Shown in pieces: positions 34,144-41,375 of a stretch of 49,309 nucleotides of DNA. The notes beneath the pieces are model-generated. The model was not told the DNA's origin. It saw only the letters and a list, made by a program, of their open reading frames with translations, and made no database searches. The translations under genes were made by a program, and so were the position numbers. Source of the stretch: an uncultured Leptolinea sp. (lineage in GTDB: Bacteria > Chloroflexota > Anaerolineae > Anaerolineales > Anaerolineaceae); assembly GCA_903828565.1 (NCBI GenBank), contig CAIKMQ010000030.1, positions 1-49,309 of the forward strand, read 5' to 3'. Each line of letters opens with the position of its first letter. The first letter of the stretch is position 1.

Positions 34144-35090
34144 CCTACCCGATCCAGGCTTCCGGACCGGCCGTCACAGCTCAAGATCTTACCCGCCGCT
34201 TCGGGCATTTTACCGCAGTGGATGGAGTCTGCTTCAACATTCAACGCGGTGAGATCTTCGGCCTTCTCGGCCCCAACGGTGCCGGAAAAACCACTACCAT
34301 CCGCATGCTGTGTGGAATTTTACTGCCATCTGCAGGCAGCGCTACCGTCCTGGGTGTGGATGTCGCATCCCACCCTGAAGAGGTCAAACAGCAGATCGGG
34401 TATATGTCGCAGAAATTTGCTCTGTACGATGATCTGACAGTGCGGGAAAACCTGGATTTCTACGCCCGTATCTACTCCGTCCAACGGGAAACCCGAAAAG
34501 AACGGTTGGATGTGCTGATCGACATGGCGGGGCTGACAGGCCACGACCGGCAGTTGACTGCCAACCTTTCAGGCGCATGGCGGCAACGGTTGGCATTAGC
34601 TTGCGCCATCGTTCACCAGCCGGCTATGCTCTTCCTGGATGAACCGACAGCAGGTGTGGATCCCGTTTCACGCCGCGAGTTCTGGGACCTAATATATGAA
34701 ATGGCATCTGGTGGAGTGACCGTGTTGGCAACGACGCATTATATGGATGAAGCGGAGTACTGCCATCGGGTGGGGATGATGTACGAATCCCGCCTGATTG
34801 CGCTGGATTCCCCGGACGCGCTGAAGGCCGGCATGGGTGGTGTTTTACTGGAGGTGGAATGCTCCGATCCTGCCCACGCAGAAGGATTGCTGGCGGGAGT
34901 ACAAGGCATTTCCAGCGTGAATCAGCACGGATTGCTGTTGCATGCATCGGCAGCAGATGCCGGTATGGCAGCGAGCATCCGGCGGACATTAAAGTCATCG
35001 GGGATTTCTGTTCAGCGGGTGGAAGAAGTGATCCCATCCCTGGAGGATGCATTTGTGACCATGGTCCATCGGGAACACACCCGTGGATAG
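34140..35090 (+). CDS. ABC transporter ATPase, second of a YbhF-like pair
   Basis: 316 aa. Walker A GPNGAGKTTT and Walker B LFLDEPTAGVD are intact, and the switch histidine is present (TTHYMDEAEY). The signature motif is altered to LSGAWRQR (about 143-150) instead of LSGGMRQR, a change typical of the C-terminal half of YbhF-like ATPases. The two genes together therefore form an asymmetric pair in which one composite ATP site is canonical and the other is not. Translationally coupled to the gene before; the HlyD gene starts 17 bases later. Exact export substrate unknown. Confidence 0.88.
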   Translation: MTYPIQASGPAVTAQDLTRRFGHFTAVDGVCFNIQRGEIFGLLGPNGAGKTTTIRMLCGILLPSAGSATVLGVDVASHPEEVKQQIGYMSQKFALYDDLTVRENLDFYARIYSVQRETRKERLDVLIDMAGLTGHDRQLTANLSGAWRQRLALACAIVHQPAMLFLDEPTAGVDPVSRREFWDLIYEMASGGVTVLATTHYMDEAEYCHRVGMMYESRLIALDSPDALKAGMGGVLLEVECSDPAHAEGLLAGVQGISSVNQHGLLLHASAADAGMAASIRRTLKSSGISVQRVEEVIPSLEDAFVTMVHREHTRG

Positions 35091-35107
35091 TTTCGGAGGT
35101 TAGAGAG

Positions 35108-36433
35108 ATGAAAAGACTTCTATTTTTCCTGCCATTAATCACCCTTTTCCTTTCCGGATGCGGTACTACCACCAACCAGGCTGGCACATTAACTGCCTCG
35201 GGCACGATCTCCGCCCGTGAAGTGAATATTGCTTCTGAGCTTTCCGGCCGGGTGGCAGAGGTTCTGGTGGATGAATCTCAGCCGGTGAAAGCCGGCGATG
35301 TGCTGATCCAGTTGGATACAAGCCTGTTGCAAGCTCAGCTCAACTCCGCTGATGCCGCGATTGTACTGGCTGAAGCCAACCTGGGTATAGCCCGTGCCGC
35401 CCGTGACACAGCCGCCACTCAATTCGATCTGGCTGAAAGCGCTGCCCACCTGGCTGATACCCCATCGCGAACGGCTATCTGGAAGAGATCGCAGATCTCG
35501 GAAGTGGATACGCCCGGCTGGTACTTCGACAAGCCCGAACGCCTGACTGCTGCCCGCACTTTGCGAGATTCGACCAATGAGTCACTGGTGCAAGCCCAGG
35601 CTGACCTACAAACATTGATCTCCGGCATGGGCATCCCTGGCCTGGCGGATGTAGAAACACGGCTAGCTCAGGCTGAGATCCACTGCGCTTCAGCCAAAGC
35701 GATGCGCGACCTGGCCAATCAGGCTGCGAACAGCTCAGAATTACGGGATGTCGCCCAGGATGCCTATGATACCGCCTGTGGTGATCTGGATGATATTCAG
35801 CAGGAAATGGATGATCTGTTGACAGATGACCAGGCATCAGATCTGCTCAATGCCCGGGCAAAAGTTGCCCTGGCACGTCAGACTTCGGATGATGCCCGTT
35901 TGAGGTACGAAACAATGCTGAGCGGAGATGATTCCTTACAATTGAGCACTGCCCGCGCTGCCCTTTCACAGGCTGAAGCTGTCATTACCCAGGCTGAAGC
36001 TGGTGTAACCCAGGCAAAAGCCGCCAGAGATGTACTGCAGGTTCAGCTGGATAAAACTGCCATCACCGCGCCGGTGGATGGAATACTACTCACACGCTCT
36101 ATTGAAACCGGTGAAATGGCCACCCCCGGCCAGACCCTGATGGTTTTGGGGCAGCTGGATATTCTGCAACTGACAGTGTATGTACCTGAAGACCGCTACG
36201 GCGAAGTATCGCTAGGACAGCAGGTGGAAATCAGCGTAGATTCTTTCCCGGGTGAAGTCTTTACCGGCACTGTAGTACGCATCGCGGACCAGGCAGAGTT
36301 CACGCCCCGCAATGTGCAGACTGCAGATGGCCGCCGCACGACCGTGTTTGCGATTGAGATCAGCCTGCCCAACACCGAACTAAAGTTGAAACCGGGCATG
36401 CCGGCAGATGTAGTTTTCGCCACCGTGGAATAA
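35108..36433 (+). CDS. HlyD/YbhG-type membrane fusion lipoprotein
   Basis: 441 aa. A signal peptide ends in the lipobox LSGC (Cys18), so it should be lipid-anchored on the outer face of the membrane. A biotinyl/lipoyl-like half (SGRVAEVLVDESQPVKAGDVL) at about 40-75 is followed by a long coiled coil of Ala/Gln/Asp-rich helices (85-310). The second lipoyl half (ITAPVDGILLTR) and a beta-barrel domain complete it. GGAGG precedes the start at eight bases. In YbhG-YbhF-YbhS-YbhR operons such a protein pairs with two ABC-2 permeases; here no permease follows. Confidence 0.9.
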   Translation: MKRLLFFLPLITLFLSGCGTTTNQAGTLTASGTISAREVNIASELSGRVAEVLVDESQPVKAGDVLIQLDTSLLQAQLNSADAAIVLAEANLGIARAARDTAATQFDLAESAAHLADTPSRTAIWKRSQISEVDTPGWYFDKPERLTAARTLRDSTNESLVQAQADLQTLISGMGIPGLADVETRLAQAEIHCASAKAMRDLANQAANSSELRDVAQDAYDTACGDLDDIQQEMDDLLTDDQASDLLNARAKVALARQTSDDARLRYETMLSGDDSLQLSTARAALSQAEAVITQAEAGVTQAKAARDVLQVQLDKTAITAPVDGILLTRSIETGEMATPGQTLMVLGQLDILQLTVYVPEDRYGEVSLGQQVEISVDSFPGEVFTGTVVRIADQAEFTPRNVQTADGRRTTVFAIEISLPNTELKLKPGMPADVVFATVE

Positions 36434-36434
36434 G

Positions 36435-37064
36435 ATGGGCAACAAGCTAGTTCCCAAAGTCATTCTGGAAGGCACGCGCCTGACGCACAAGACGGACCTG
36501 GCTTTTGCTTTGAATTCCCATCCGCGCATCGTGGGGCCGCGGAAATATGAGTACCATTCCCCTCTTATCTCCGCGGAATGGTGCGGTTTCACCAACTTCC
36601 CCTGGGGACGCGGACCGATCAATTTCAACTCAGAAGAGGAAACCCAGGCTATGGAAACCTATGCAACCTGGGCGCGCCTGTTCGAGCTCCAAAGGTATTA
36701 CTCCTGGATCGTGGACCGTTTCCATATTTCCACGCGCGCCTGGCAACTTACCAACCGCGGCGTGGATCTGGACTTCTCCTGGCTGGAAGATCGCCTGTTG
36801 CCCCTCGGTTTCAGGCTGGTGCTTGTGACCCGTTCCCCGGATTCCTTTGAAAAAGCCCGTGAAAAACGACTGCTGGTATCTGGAAATCCCTCACAGTATG
36901 ATGATCTACTCCCATTTATAAAGGAGCAGGAACTCATGCGCAGACTGGCGGCCGAATCACACCTGCCGCTGCTTGAATTGGATATCTCGGATGACGATGT
37001 GCCAGCGGCCGCGGAACGGATTGCGGACTGGCTGGAAGCAACCGGCGGCCTTTACCTGCCTTGA
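36435..37064 (+). CDS. P-loop kinase-like protein (thymidylate/deoxynucleoside kinase fold)
   Basis: 209 aa. A strand-loop-helix at the N-terminus reads VILEGTRLTHKT (9-20), a P-loop in which the glycine before the Lys is His. The DRFHISTRAW segment (94-103) matches the DR(Y/F/S) motif of nucleoside monophosphate and deoxynucleoside kinases, and RSPDSFEKAREKR (133-145) resembles their lid. I therefore infer a nucleoside or small-molecule kinase; some sulfotransferases also look alike at this level. The ATG is two bases after the HlyD stop, so translation is probably coupled. It takes the place where the ABC-2 permeases would be expected. Whether it is still an active kinase is uncertain. Confidence 0.6.
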   Translation: MGNKLVPKVILEGTRLTHKTDLAFALNSHPRIVGPRKYEYHSPLISAEWCGFTNFPWGRGPINFNSEEETQAMETYATWARLFELQRYYSWIVDRFHISTRAWQLTNRGVDLDFSWLEDRLLPLGFRLVLVTRSPDSFEKAREKRLLVSGNPSQYDDLLPFIKEQELMRRLAAESHLPLLELDISDDDVPAAAERIADWLEATGGLYLP

Positions 37065-37075
37065 GCCGATAAAAC

Positions 37076-37310
37076 CTAAGGCGGCGGCAGCGTTGCGGTT
37101 TCTGTTGGAGTTTCGGTTGGTGTTTGCGTTGGGGTCGCCGTTGCTGTTTCGGTCTCAGTAGCAGTTGCTGTCGCCGTAGCCGTGGGAGACGCCGTTGCAG
37201 TAGCCGTTGCCGTAGCCGTTGCGGTTGCTGTGGAGGTGGCCGTTGGCGTGCGCGTGGCTGTGGCGGTTGGGGTACGGGTGGCAGTGGTGGTCGCGGTAGG
37301 TGTGGGGATG
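37076..37310 (-). repeat. Short-period GC-rich repeat encoding Thr/Ala/Pro tail
   Basis: Degenerate hexamer repeats of the type GCNACN on the coding strand (GTTGCC/GTAGCC on the plus strand) make the Thr-Ala tail. The region is prone to slippage, so copy number may vary. Confidence 0.7.
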
Positions 37311-37987
37311 ACAACAATATTCACCCACACGATATCACCGAACAGATTGCCGTTCCCGTCTGCCATCTGCCAGTAGCCGTAATACTTACCAGTAGCCAAC
37401 GGCGCAATCAATTCAGTGGTCAGATGCGCGTGGCTGCCCGGCAGCACATTGCTTAGCACATCCACCGGGTCTCCACCCATGCGCTTTCCATAGATGAATT
37501 TCAACTCAAAATACGGCTGCCATTTACAGGTACCGTTGTTATACATCACCCAGGTTTTGTCAAAAACCTCTCCGGGATAGAAGGTGGTACCATCCACAAC
37601 AGTTTCGCCGATGATGGCGGCATCATAGATACATGCCGGCGCGCTGGTTGCGCTTGGCAGCCTGGTGCTGGAAGGTAACGGCGTGAAAGATGGTAAAGGT
37701 GTGGAAGACGGCAGCGGCGTAGCGCTGGGCAGGGGTGTAGCCGTCGGCAGCGGGGTCGAAGAAGGTACGGCTGTTTCGCCAACCACAGGGGGGAGTGTTG
37801 CCGGAGCAGCTAAAGAAGGTTGCGGAGGGGCCGGCAGTGTTGCCTGCGGATGTTGTGCCACATAGGTAAGAGCAGCCTGTGTATAGATCTGCTGCTTGAG
37901 AGCATCCGGGATTACCGGGGTTGGCGTCCCGCAGCCGGACAGCAGGATGGCTGCGATCATCAGTACCAGAAAACCACGCATCTTCAT
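37076..37987 (-). CDS. Lipoprotein with NBR1-type Ig-like domain and Thr-rich repeats
   Basis: 303 aa. The signal peptide ends at lipobox LSGC (Cys19). Residues about 55-115 are Ser/Thr/Pro/Leu repeats (ATPLPSATPLPSSTPLPS). Residues about 118-225 form an Ig-like domain of the type found after NBR1/Next-to-BRCA1 (FYPGEVFDKTWVMYNNGTCKW, shown here as two overlapping parts of a known motif: GEVFDKTW and NNGTCKW). The rest is a run of Thr-Ala and Thr-Pro dipeptides (TATATATATA) ending in LPPP. Both linkers look like surface-exposed, possibly glycosylated stalks. GGAG precedes the start. Such lipoproteins are frequent in Anaerolineae; their ligand is unknown. Confidence 0.85.
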   Translation of the reverse strand: MKMRGFLVLMIAAILLSGCGTPTPVIPDALKQQIYTQAALTYVAQHPQATLPAPPQPSLAAPATLPPVVGETAVPSSTPLPTATPLPSATPLPSSTPLPSFTPLPSSTRLPSATSAPACIYDAAIIGETVVDGTTFYPGEVFDKTWVMYNNGTCKWQPYFELKFIYGKRMGGDPVDVLSNVLPGSHAHLTTELIAPLATGKYYGYWQMADGNGNLFGDIVWVNIVVIPTPTATTTATRTPTATATRTPTATSTATATATATATATASPTATATATATETETATATPTQTPTETPTETATLPPP

Positions 37988-38009
37988 AGCGTTCTCCTGT
38001 TTCATTTCT

Positions 38010-38015
38010 ATTATA
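38010..38015 (-). promoter_or_regulatory. -10 box of the Ig-like lipoprotein gene
   Basis: TATAAT on the minus strand, 22 bases before the chosen ATG. The short leader contains GGAG and makes the upstream in-frame ATG unlikely. Confidence 0.5.
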
Positions 38016-38106
38016 ACGCCGGGAAGCCTGGATTTGTTCCGAAGTTTGACCTACATCGTATAACTGTGCCTCCTCTGCATGTCGCAGTCGGTTCGATCAC
38101 GCATGT

Positions 38107-38112
38107 TATAAT
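38107..38112 (+). promoter_or_regulatory. -10 box six bases before lipA
   Basis: A perfect TATAAT, six bases (CCCGCC), ATG. No ribosome site; leaderless mRNA likely. No clear -35. Confidence 0.55.
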
Positions 38113-38118
38113 CCCGCC

Positions 38119-39057
38119 ATGGCCAATTCCCCCACCCGCGACCGCGTCAACCCCGAAAAGATCGATACCACCCCCTTGCGGCGTCCTGATTGGATCAAAG
38201 TACGCCCTCCATCCGGTGAGACCAGTGAGTGGTTAAATCAGCTGATGCGGCAGAAAGCTCTGCACACGGTCTGTGAAGAAGCCGGCTGCCCGAACATGGG
38301 TGAATGCTGGGGCAGCGGTACCGCTACTTTCCTCATGCTGGGCAGTGTCTGCACACGGTCCTGCGGTTTTTGCGATGTGCGGCATGGTAAACCCGAAGGT
38401 TTGGACTGGCAGGAACCGGAACGTGTAGCCCAGGCGGTGAAAGCAATGAGGTTGAAGCATGCCGTCATCACCAGTGTCAACCGGGATGAACGAATGGATG
38501 GTGGCGCACCGATCTTCGCCATGGTCATTCGGCGTATCCGCCAGCTGCTGCCCGGATGTTCGGTGGAAGTGCTGATCCCGGACTTCAAAGCTAACCTCGA
38601 AGCGCTGGCTATCGTTATGGCTGCCCGGCCGGAGATACTCAATCACAATATCGAGACCGTGCCGCGTCTCTTTAAAGCAGTTCAGCCGCAGGACCATTAC
38701 GAGTGGTCACGCGATGTGCTGGTGAATGCCAAGAAATTGGACCCTGATGTGCTGACAAAAAGCGGTGTGATGCTGGGGCTGGGGGAAGAGATTGAAGAAG
38801 TGCGCCAGGTGATGAGAGACCTGCATGACTGGGGCGTAGATATCCTGACGCTTGGGCAGTACCTGCAGCCCAGCCGGCGGCATTTGCCCATCAATAGGTA
38901 CTACACTCTGGAGGAATTCGCGGAGCTGAAAGAGTTCGGGTTATCCATCGGTTTCCGCTGGGTCGAAAGTGCTCCGCTGGTGCGTTCCTCCTACCACGCT
39001 GTAGAGCAGGTACGCGCGCTTAGCCGCGTACACGCTGATCTTTACAACCCCCGGTAA
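38119..39057 (+). CDS. lipA: Lipoyl synthase
   Basis: 312 aa, the usual length. A radical-SAM enzyme that inserts two sulfurs into octanoyl groups on lipoyl domains of 2-oxoacid dehydrogenases and the glycine cleavage system. The auxiliary cluster cysteines are Cys52, Cys57 and Cys63 ([12 protein letters not shown]). The radical-SAM cluster is CTRSCGFC with Cys78, Cys82 and Cys85. The C-terminal RSSYHA serine motif, which also ligates the auxiliary cluster, is present. The ATG is six bases after a TATAAT box with no ribosome site. No lipB is adjacent. Confidence 0.97.
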   Translation: MANSPTRDRVNPEKIDTTPLRRPDWIKVRPPSGETSEWLNQLMRQKALHTVCEEAGCPNMGECWGSGTATFLMLGSVCTRSCGFCDVRHGKPEGLDWQEPERVAQAVKAMRLKHAVITSVNRDERMDGGAPIFAMVIRRIRQLLPGCSVEVLIPDFKANLEALAIVMAARPEILNHNIETVPRLFKAVQPQDHYEWSRDVLVNAKKLDPDVLTKSGVMLGLGEEIEEVRQVMRDLHDWGVDILTLGQYLQPSRRHLPINRYYTLEEFAELKEFGLSIGFRWVESAPLVRSSYHAVEQVRALSRVHADLYNPR

Positions 39058-39091
39058 AGTACACGTCCTGGCTTACTTCATCATCACGTGC

Positions 39092-39745
39092 CTAAGGCAG
39101 CGTACTTCCGACAGGGCACTCTCCCGGTTCCAATGACCGCGGATCTTCCCGGGTTGCAAAAGCAGCAACTCTGCCAAAGGCAGAATAACCATAAGCTGCC
39201 GCGGCATAATCATCCTCAGGAAGTGATGCGGGGATGAGAAATGGCGCTGCCCGGCGGAAAAGGTGGCTTTTAATCAGGAAATCAACATCACAGGCAATCT
39301 GGATAGCACCTTCCTTGAGGCTTCTGCCTGCTGCCCGCACAGCCTGTAACTCCACCCTGTCAAAAGAGAACCTGACATCCGCCAGATAGATCAGCTCCCC
39401 TGTCCAACTGCGGCTGAAATAAAGCCGCTCTGCGATCAGGTAGATATCCCATTTTTCTTCCATGCGAGTTGCTTTGAAGAGCGCCCCTTCCGCAGAATTG
39501 CCATTATATGGGTATGAAAGTTCGCAAGGGACAAGGATATCCGCTTTTGGCAGTAGATCCACTACATGTCCGCCTGTAGAGGCACGCAGGGCAGTAAACC
39601 GCTCCAATACCAGCGGATCGACTGGTGCGGCTGTCATTTGGGCGGAGAAGGAACGCACATCCAGGCAGCGGAAAGGAAAGGGGCAAGTTGGAGGTTCCAA
39701 CCATTTCAGATCGGGCAGATGCGGCAATTGTATATCAGGGTTCAT
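39092..39745 (-). CDS. Hypothetical protein, cytoplasmic
   Basis: 217 aa with no signal peptide or membrane segment. I do not recognise the family. The middle part alternates beta-type stretches (WDIYLIAERLYFSRSWTGE, quoted as family-free text; ELIYLADVRFSF) and resembles a small beta-barrel or START-like fold only in general texture. The start ATG is exactly six bases after TATACT, with TCAACA 17 bases above, suggesting its own leaderless promoter inside the end of the subtilase gene. It is 12 bp after that gene and converges with lipA. Conserved hypothetical status cannot be checked here. Confidence 0.65.
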   Translation of the reverse strand: MNPDIQLPHLPDLKWLEPPTCPFPFRCLDVRSFSAQMTAAPVDPLVLERFTALRASTGGHVVDLLPKADILVPCELSYPYNGNSAEGALFKATRMEEKWDIYLIAERLYFSRSWTGELIYLADVRFSFDRVELQAVRAAGRSLKEGAIQIACDVDFLIKSHLFRRAAPFLIPASLPEDDYAAAAYGYSAFGRVAAFATREDPRSLEPGECPVGSTLP

Positions 39746-39751
39746 ATTCAG

Positions 39752-39780
39752 AGTATATCATTCGATCTTCGGCTTGTTGA
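39752..39780 (-). promoter_or_regulatory. Promoter of the hypothetical gene, leaderless type
   Basis: TCAACA, 17 bases, TATACT, six bases, ATG. The -35 lies within the last codons of the subtilase gene. Confidence 0.45.
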
Positions 39781-41266
39781 TCAATCTGACCCACCTTATG
39801 GTTGCGAACCCCAGTATCAGCCCGCCACCTAACAGGCCGCATGCCAACAATGCCGGCAGCCAACCAGATGGGGTATTCTGCGTTTGAGCTGCAACTGTCG
39901 GCTGTGCTGCCTGTGTCTGAAGAATGCTTGCACGTACCGCATCCAGAGTGGCAGTAGCATTCGCTGTTGGTGCGGTAGTGGCAGTCGGTATTAGAGTAGC
40001 TGTTGTTGTGGCAGTTGCGGTAAAGCTCATCCCTCCGGCCGGGAAATTCGTTGCGGTTGGTTTGGCTTTTGCGGCTGCGTATTGCAGTGCTTTATCCATT
40101 TGGATCAAACCAAAACCGTACTCAGCATCCCAACCCGGGGTACCCAGATCCAACGCGGAAGATTCCATTGCGACTTCCACCAGATAAGGCGTGGTAGCGC
40201 CGGCTTTACCCCATAATACTGCCGCCAGCCCGCTGACAAAAGGTGCGGCCATGCTGGTACCTGTCCTGTATCCATAACCACCTCCGGTGGTGGAAGAAAA
40301 GATCTCATCTCCCGGCGCCACCAGGTCCAGCCCGGAACCATAGTTGGACCCAGACCAGCGCTGGTTGAGCGAGTTGGTAGCACCAACAGAGACTGTTACT
40401 CCGTAAGCAGCCGGATAACGCAATGTACCGGAAGCGTCATTGCCGGATGCTGCTACCACCAGACATCCCCGTTCTACCGCGTACATCACCGCGGATTCAA
40501 GTACATCGCCCGGGTTCTTTCCACCCAGGGACAGGTTGATGATCTGCGCGCCGTTATCCACAGCATAGACGATGCCGGCAGCCACGACAGAATAACTGCC
40601 GACGCCGTATGCGTCCAACACGCGGACAGGCATGATCTGCGCTCCCCAGGAGACCCCCGCGACTCCCTGCGTGTTATTAGTGACAGCCGCAGCAATACCC
40701 GCCACATTCGTGCCGTGGCCGTAGACATCCTGCGGGGTCGTGTCGTTTTCCACAAAATCATACCCTGCCAGTACTTTGGGTGCCAGGTCGGAATGTGTAA
40801 AATCCACGCCAGAATCTACCACTGCGATGGTGACATACTCCGCCCCGGTTTCCATTTGCCACCCCTGCGGAGCGCGGATATTGACCAATCCGTATTGCGT
40901 TGAAAAGGAAGGGTCATCCGGGTAAACATCCAACGCAAACACCGGTTCATCGTATTGAACGAATGTGACGCCGGGATCCTCCGCGAGCTTCCGGATCTGA
41001 TCTTCGGCTTCTGCAGCAGAGACATCCAGTACCATCACGCCCAACTTCTCCAACTGCTCCGCGACCGGGTCGTGCCGGCGATTCGCACCATGCGGTGCGG
41101 ATAATGCGCTAGACTTTCCGGGGTGTACCCCAACTAGCAGACGGACTGTACCCTCGCCGGCAGGGGCGGAGTATATCCCCTGTGTACTTGCGGGAACAAG
41201 CATCACAAATCCGCTGGTGATCAACCAGATGATCAAGAAGCCGATATTCTTGATGCGTTTGTTCAT
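39758..41266 (-). CDS. Membrane-anchored subtilisin-like serine protease (S8)
   Basis: 502 aa. A signal peptide (1-30) precedes an I9-like propeptide (about 40-115) and the S8 catalytic domain. The triad is complete: Asp151 in VVDSGVDF, His184 in GHGTNVAG and Ser338 in GTSMAAPF; the oxyanion Asn is in ASGND. A Thr/Ala-rich stalk (about 405-465) leads to a C-terminal helix (about 472-492) with a short basic tail, so the protease is displayed outside the cell and tethered. The start has no ribosome site; six bases before it is CAAAAT, a weak -10. Probable roles are nutrient proteolysis or processing of surface proteins. Confidence 0.93.
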   Translation of the reverse strand: MNKRIKNIGFLIIWLITSGFVMLVPASTQGIYSAPAGEGTVRLLVGVHPGKSSALSAPHGANRRHDPVAEQLEKLGVMVLDVSAAEAEDQIRKLAEDPGVTFVQYDEPVFALDVYPDDPSFSTQYGLVNIRAPQGWQMETGAEYVTIAVVDSGVDFTHSDLAPKVLAGYDFVENDTTPQDVYGHGTNVAGIAAAVTNNTQGVAGVSWGAQIMPVRVLDAYGVGSYSVVAAGIVYAVDNGAQIINLSLGGKNPGDVLESAVMYAVERGCLVVAASGNDASGTLRYPAAYGVTVSVGATNSLNQRWSGSNYGSGLDLVAPGDEIFSSTTGGGYGYRTGTSMAAPFVSGLAAVLWGKAGATTPYLVEVAMESSALDLGTPGWDAEYGFGLIQMDKALQYAAAKAKPTATNFPAGGMSFTATATTTATLIPTATTAPTANATATLDAVRASILQTQAAQPTVAAQTQNTPSGWLPALLACGLLGGGLILGFATIRWVRLINKPKIE

Positions 41267-41272
41267 GGTTCT

Positions 41273-41278
41273 ATTTTG
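41273..41278 (-). promoter_or_regulatory. Weak -10-like box six bases before the subtilase gene
   Basis: CAAAAT, then AGAACC, then ATG. The same AAAATAGAACCATGAAC context occurs at the first YbhF-like ATPase gene (33194-33210), suggesting a shared leaderless start. Alone it would not be called. Confidence 0.3.
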
Positions 41279-41344
41279 CCACAGTTTTGATGCAGGTAAT
41301 GACCGAATTAAATTGGATCATTTTTATCCAGACAGGTTTTATTG

Positions 41345-41350
41345 TATAAT
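41345..41350 (+). promoter_or_regulatory. -10 box of the MerR/B12 regulator gene
   Basis: A perfect TATAAT, 25 bases before the ATG at 41376 and ten before an in-frame TTG at 41361. No good -35 and no ribosome site. Confidence 0.45.
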
Positions 41351-41375
41351 GTTTCCATTATTGATTGACAAACCT

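Noticed and set aside
34859-35107. Extension of the HlyD frame by 83 codons upstream
   Set aside because: It overlaps the second ATPase gene in another frame; the lipobox signal peptide fixes the true start at 35108.
37124-37456. Plus-strand frame rich in Arg, Cys and Gly opposite the Thr-Ala tail
   Set aside because: Low-complexity shadow of the lipoprotein gene; no start signals.
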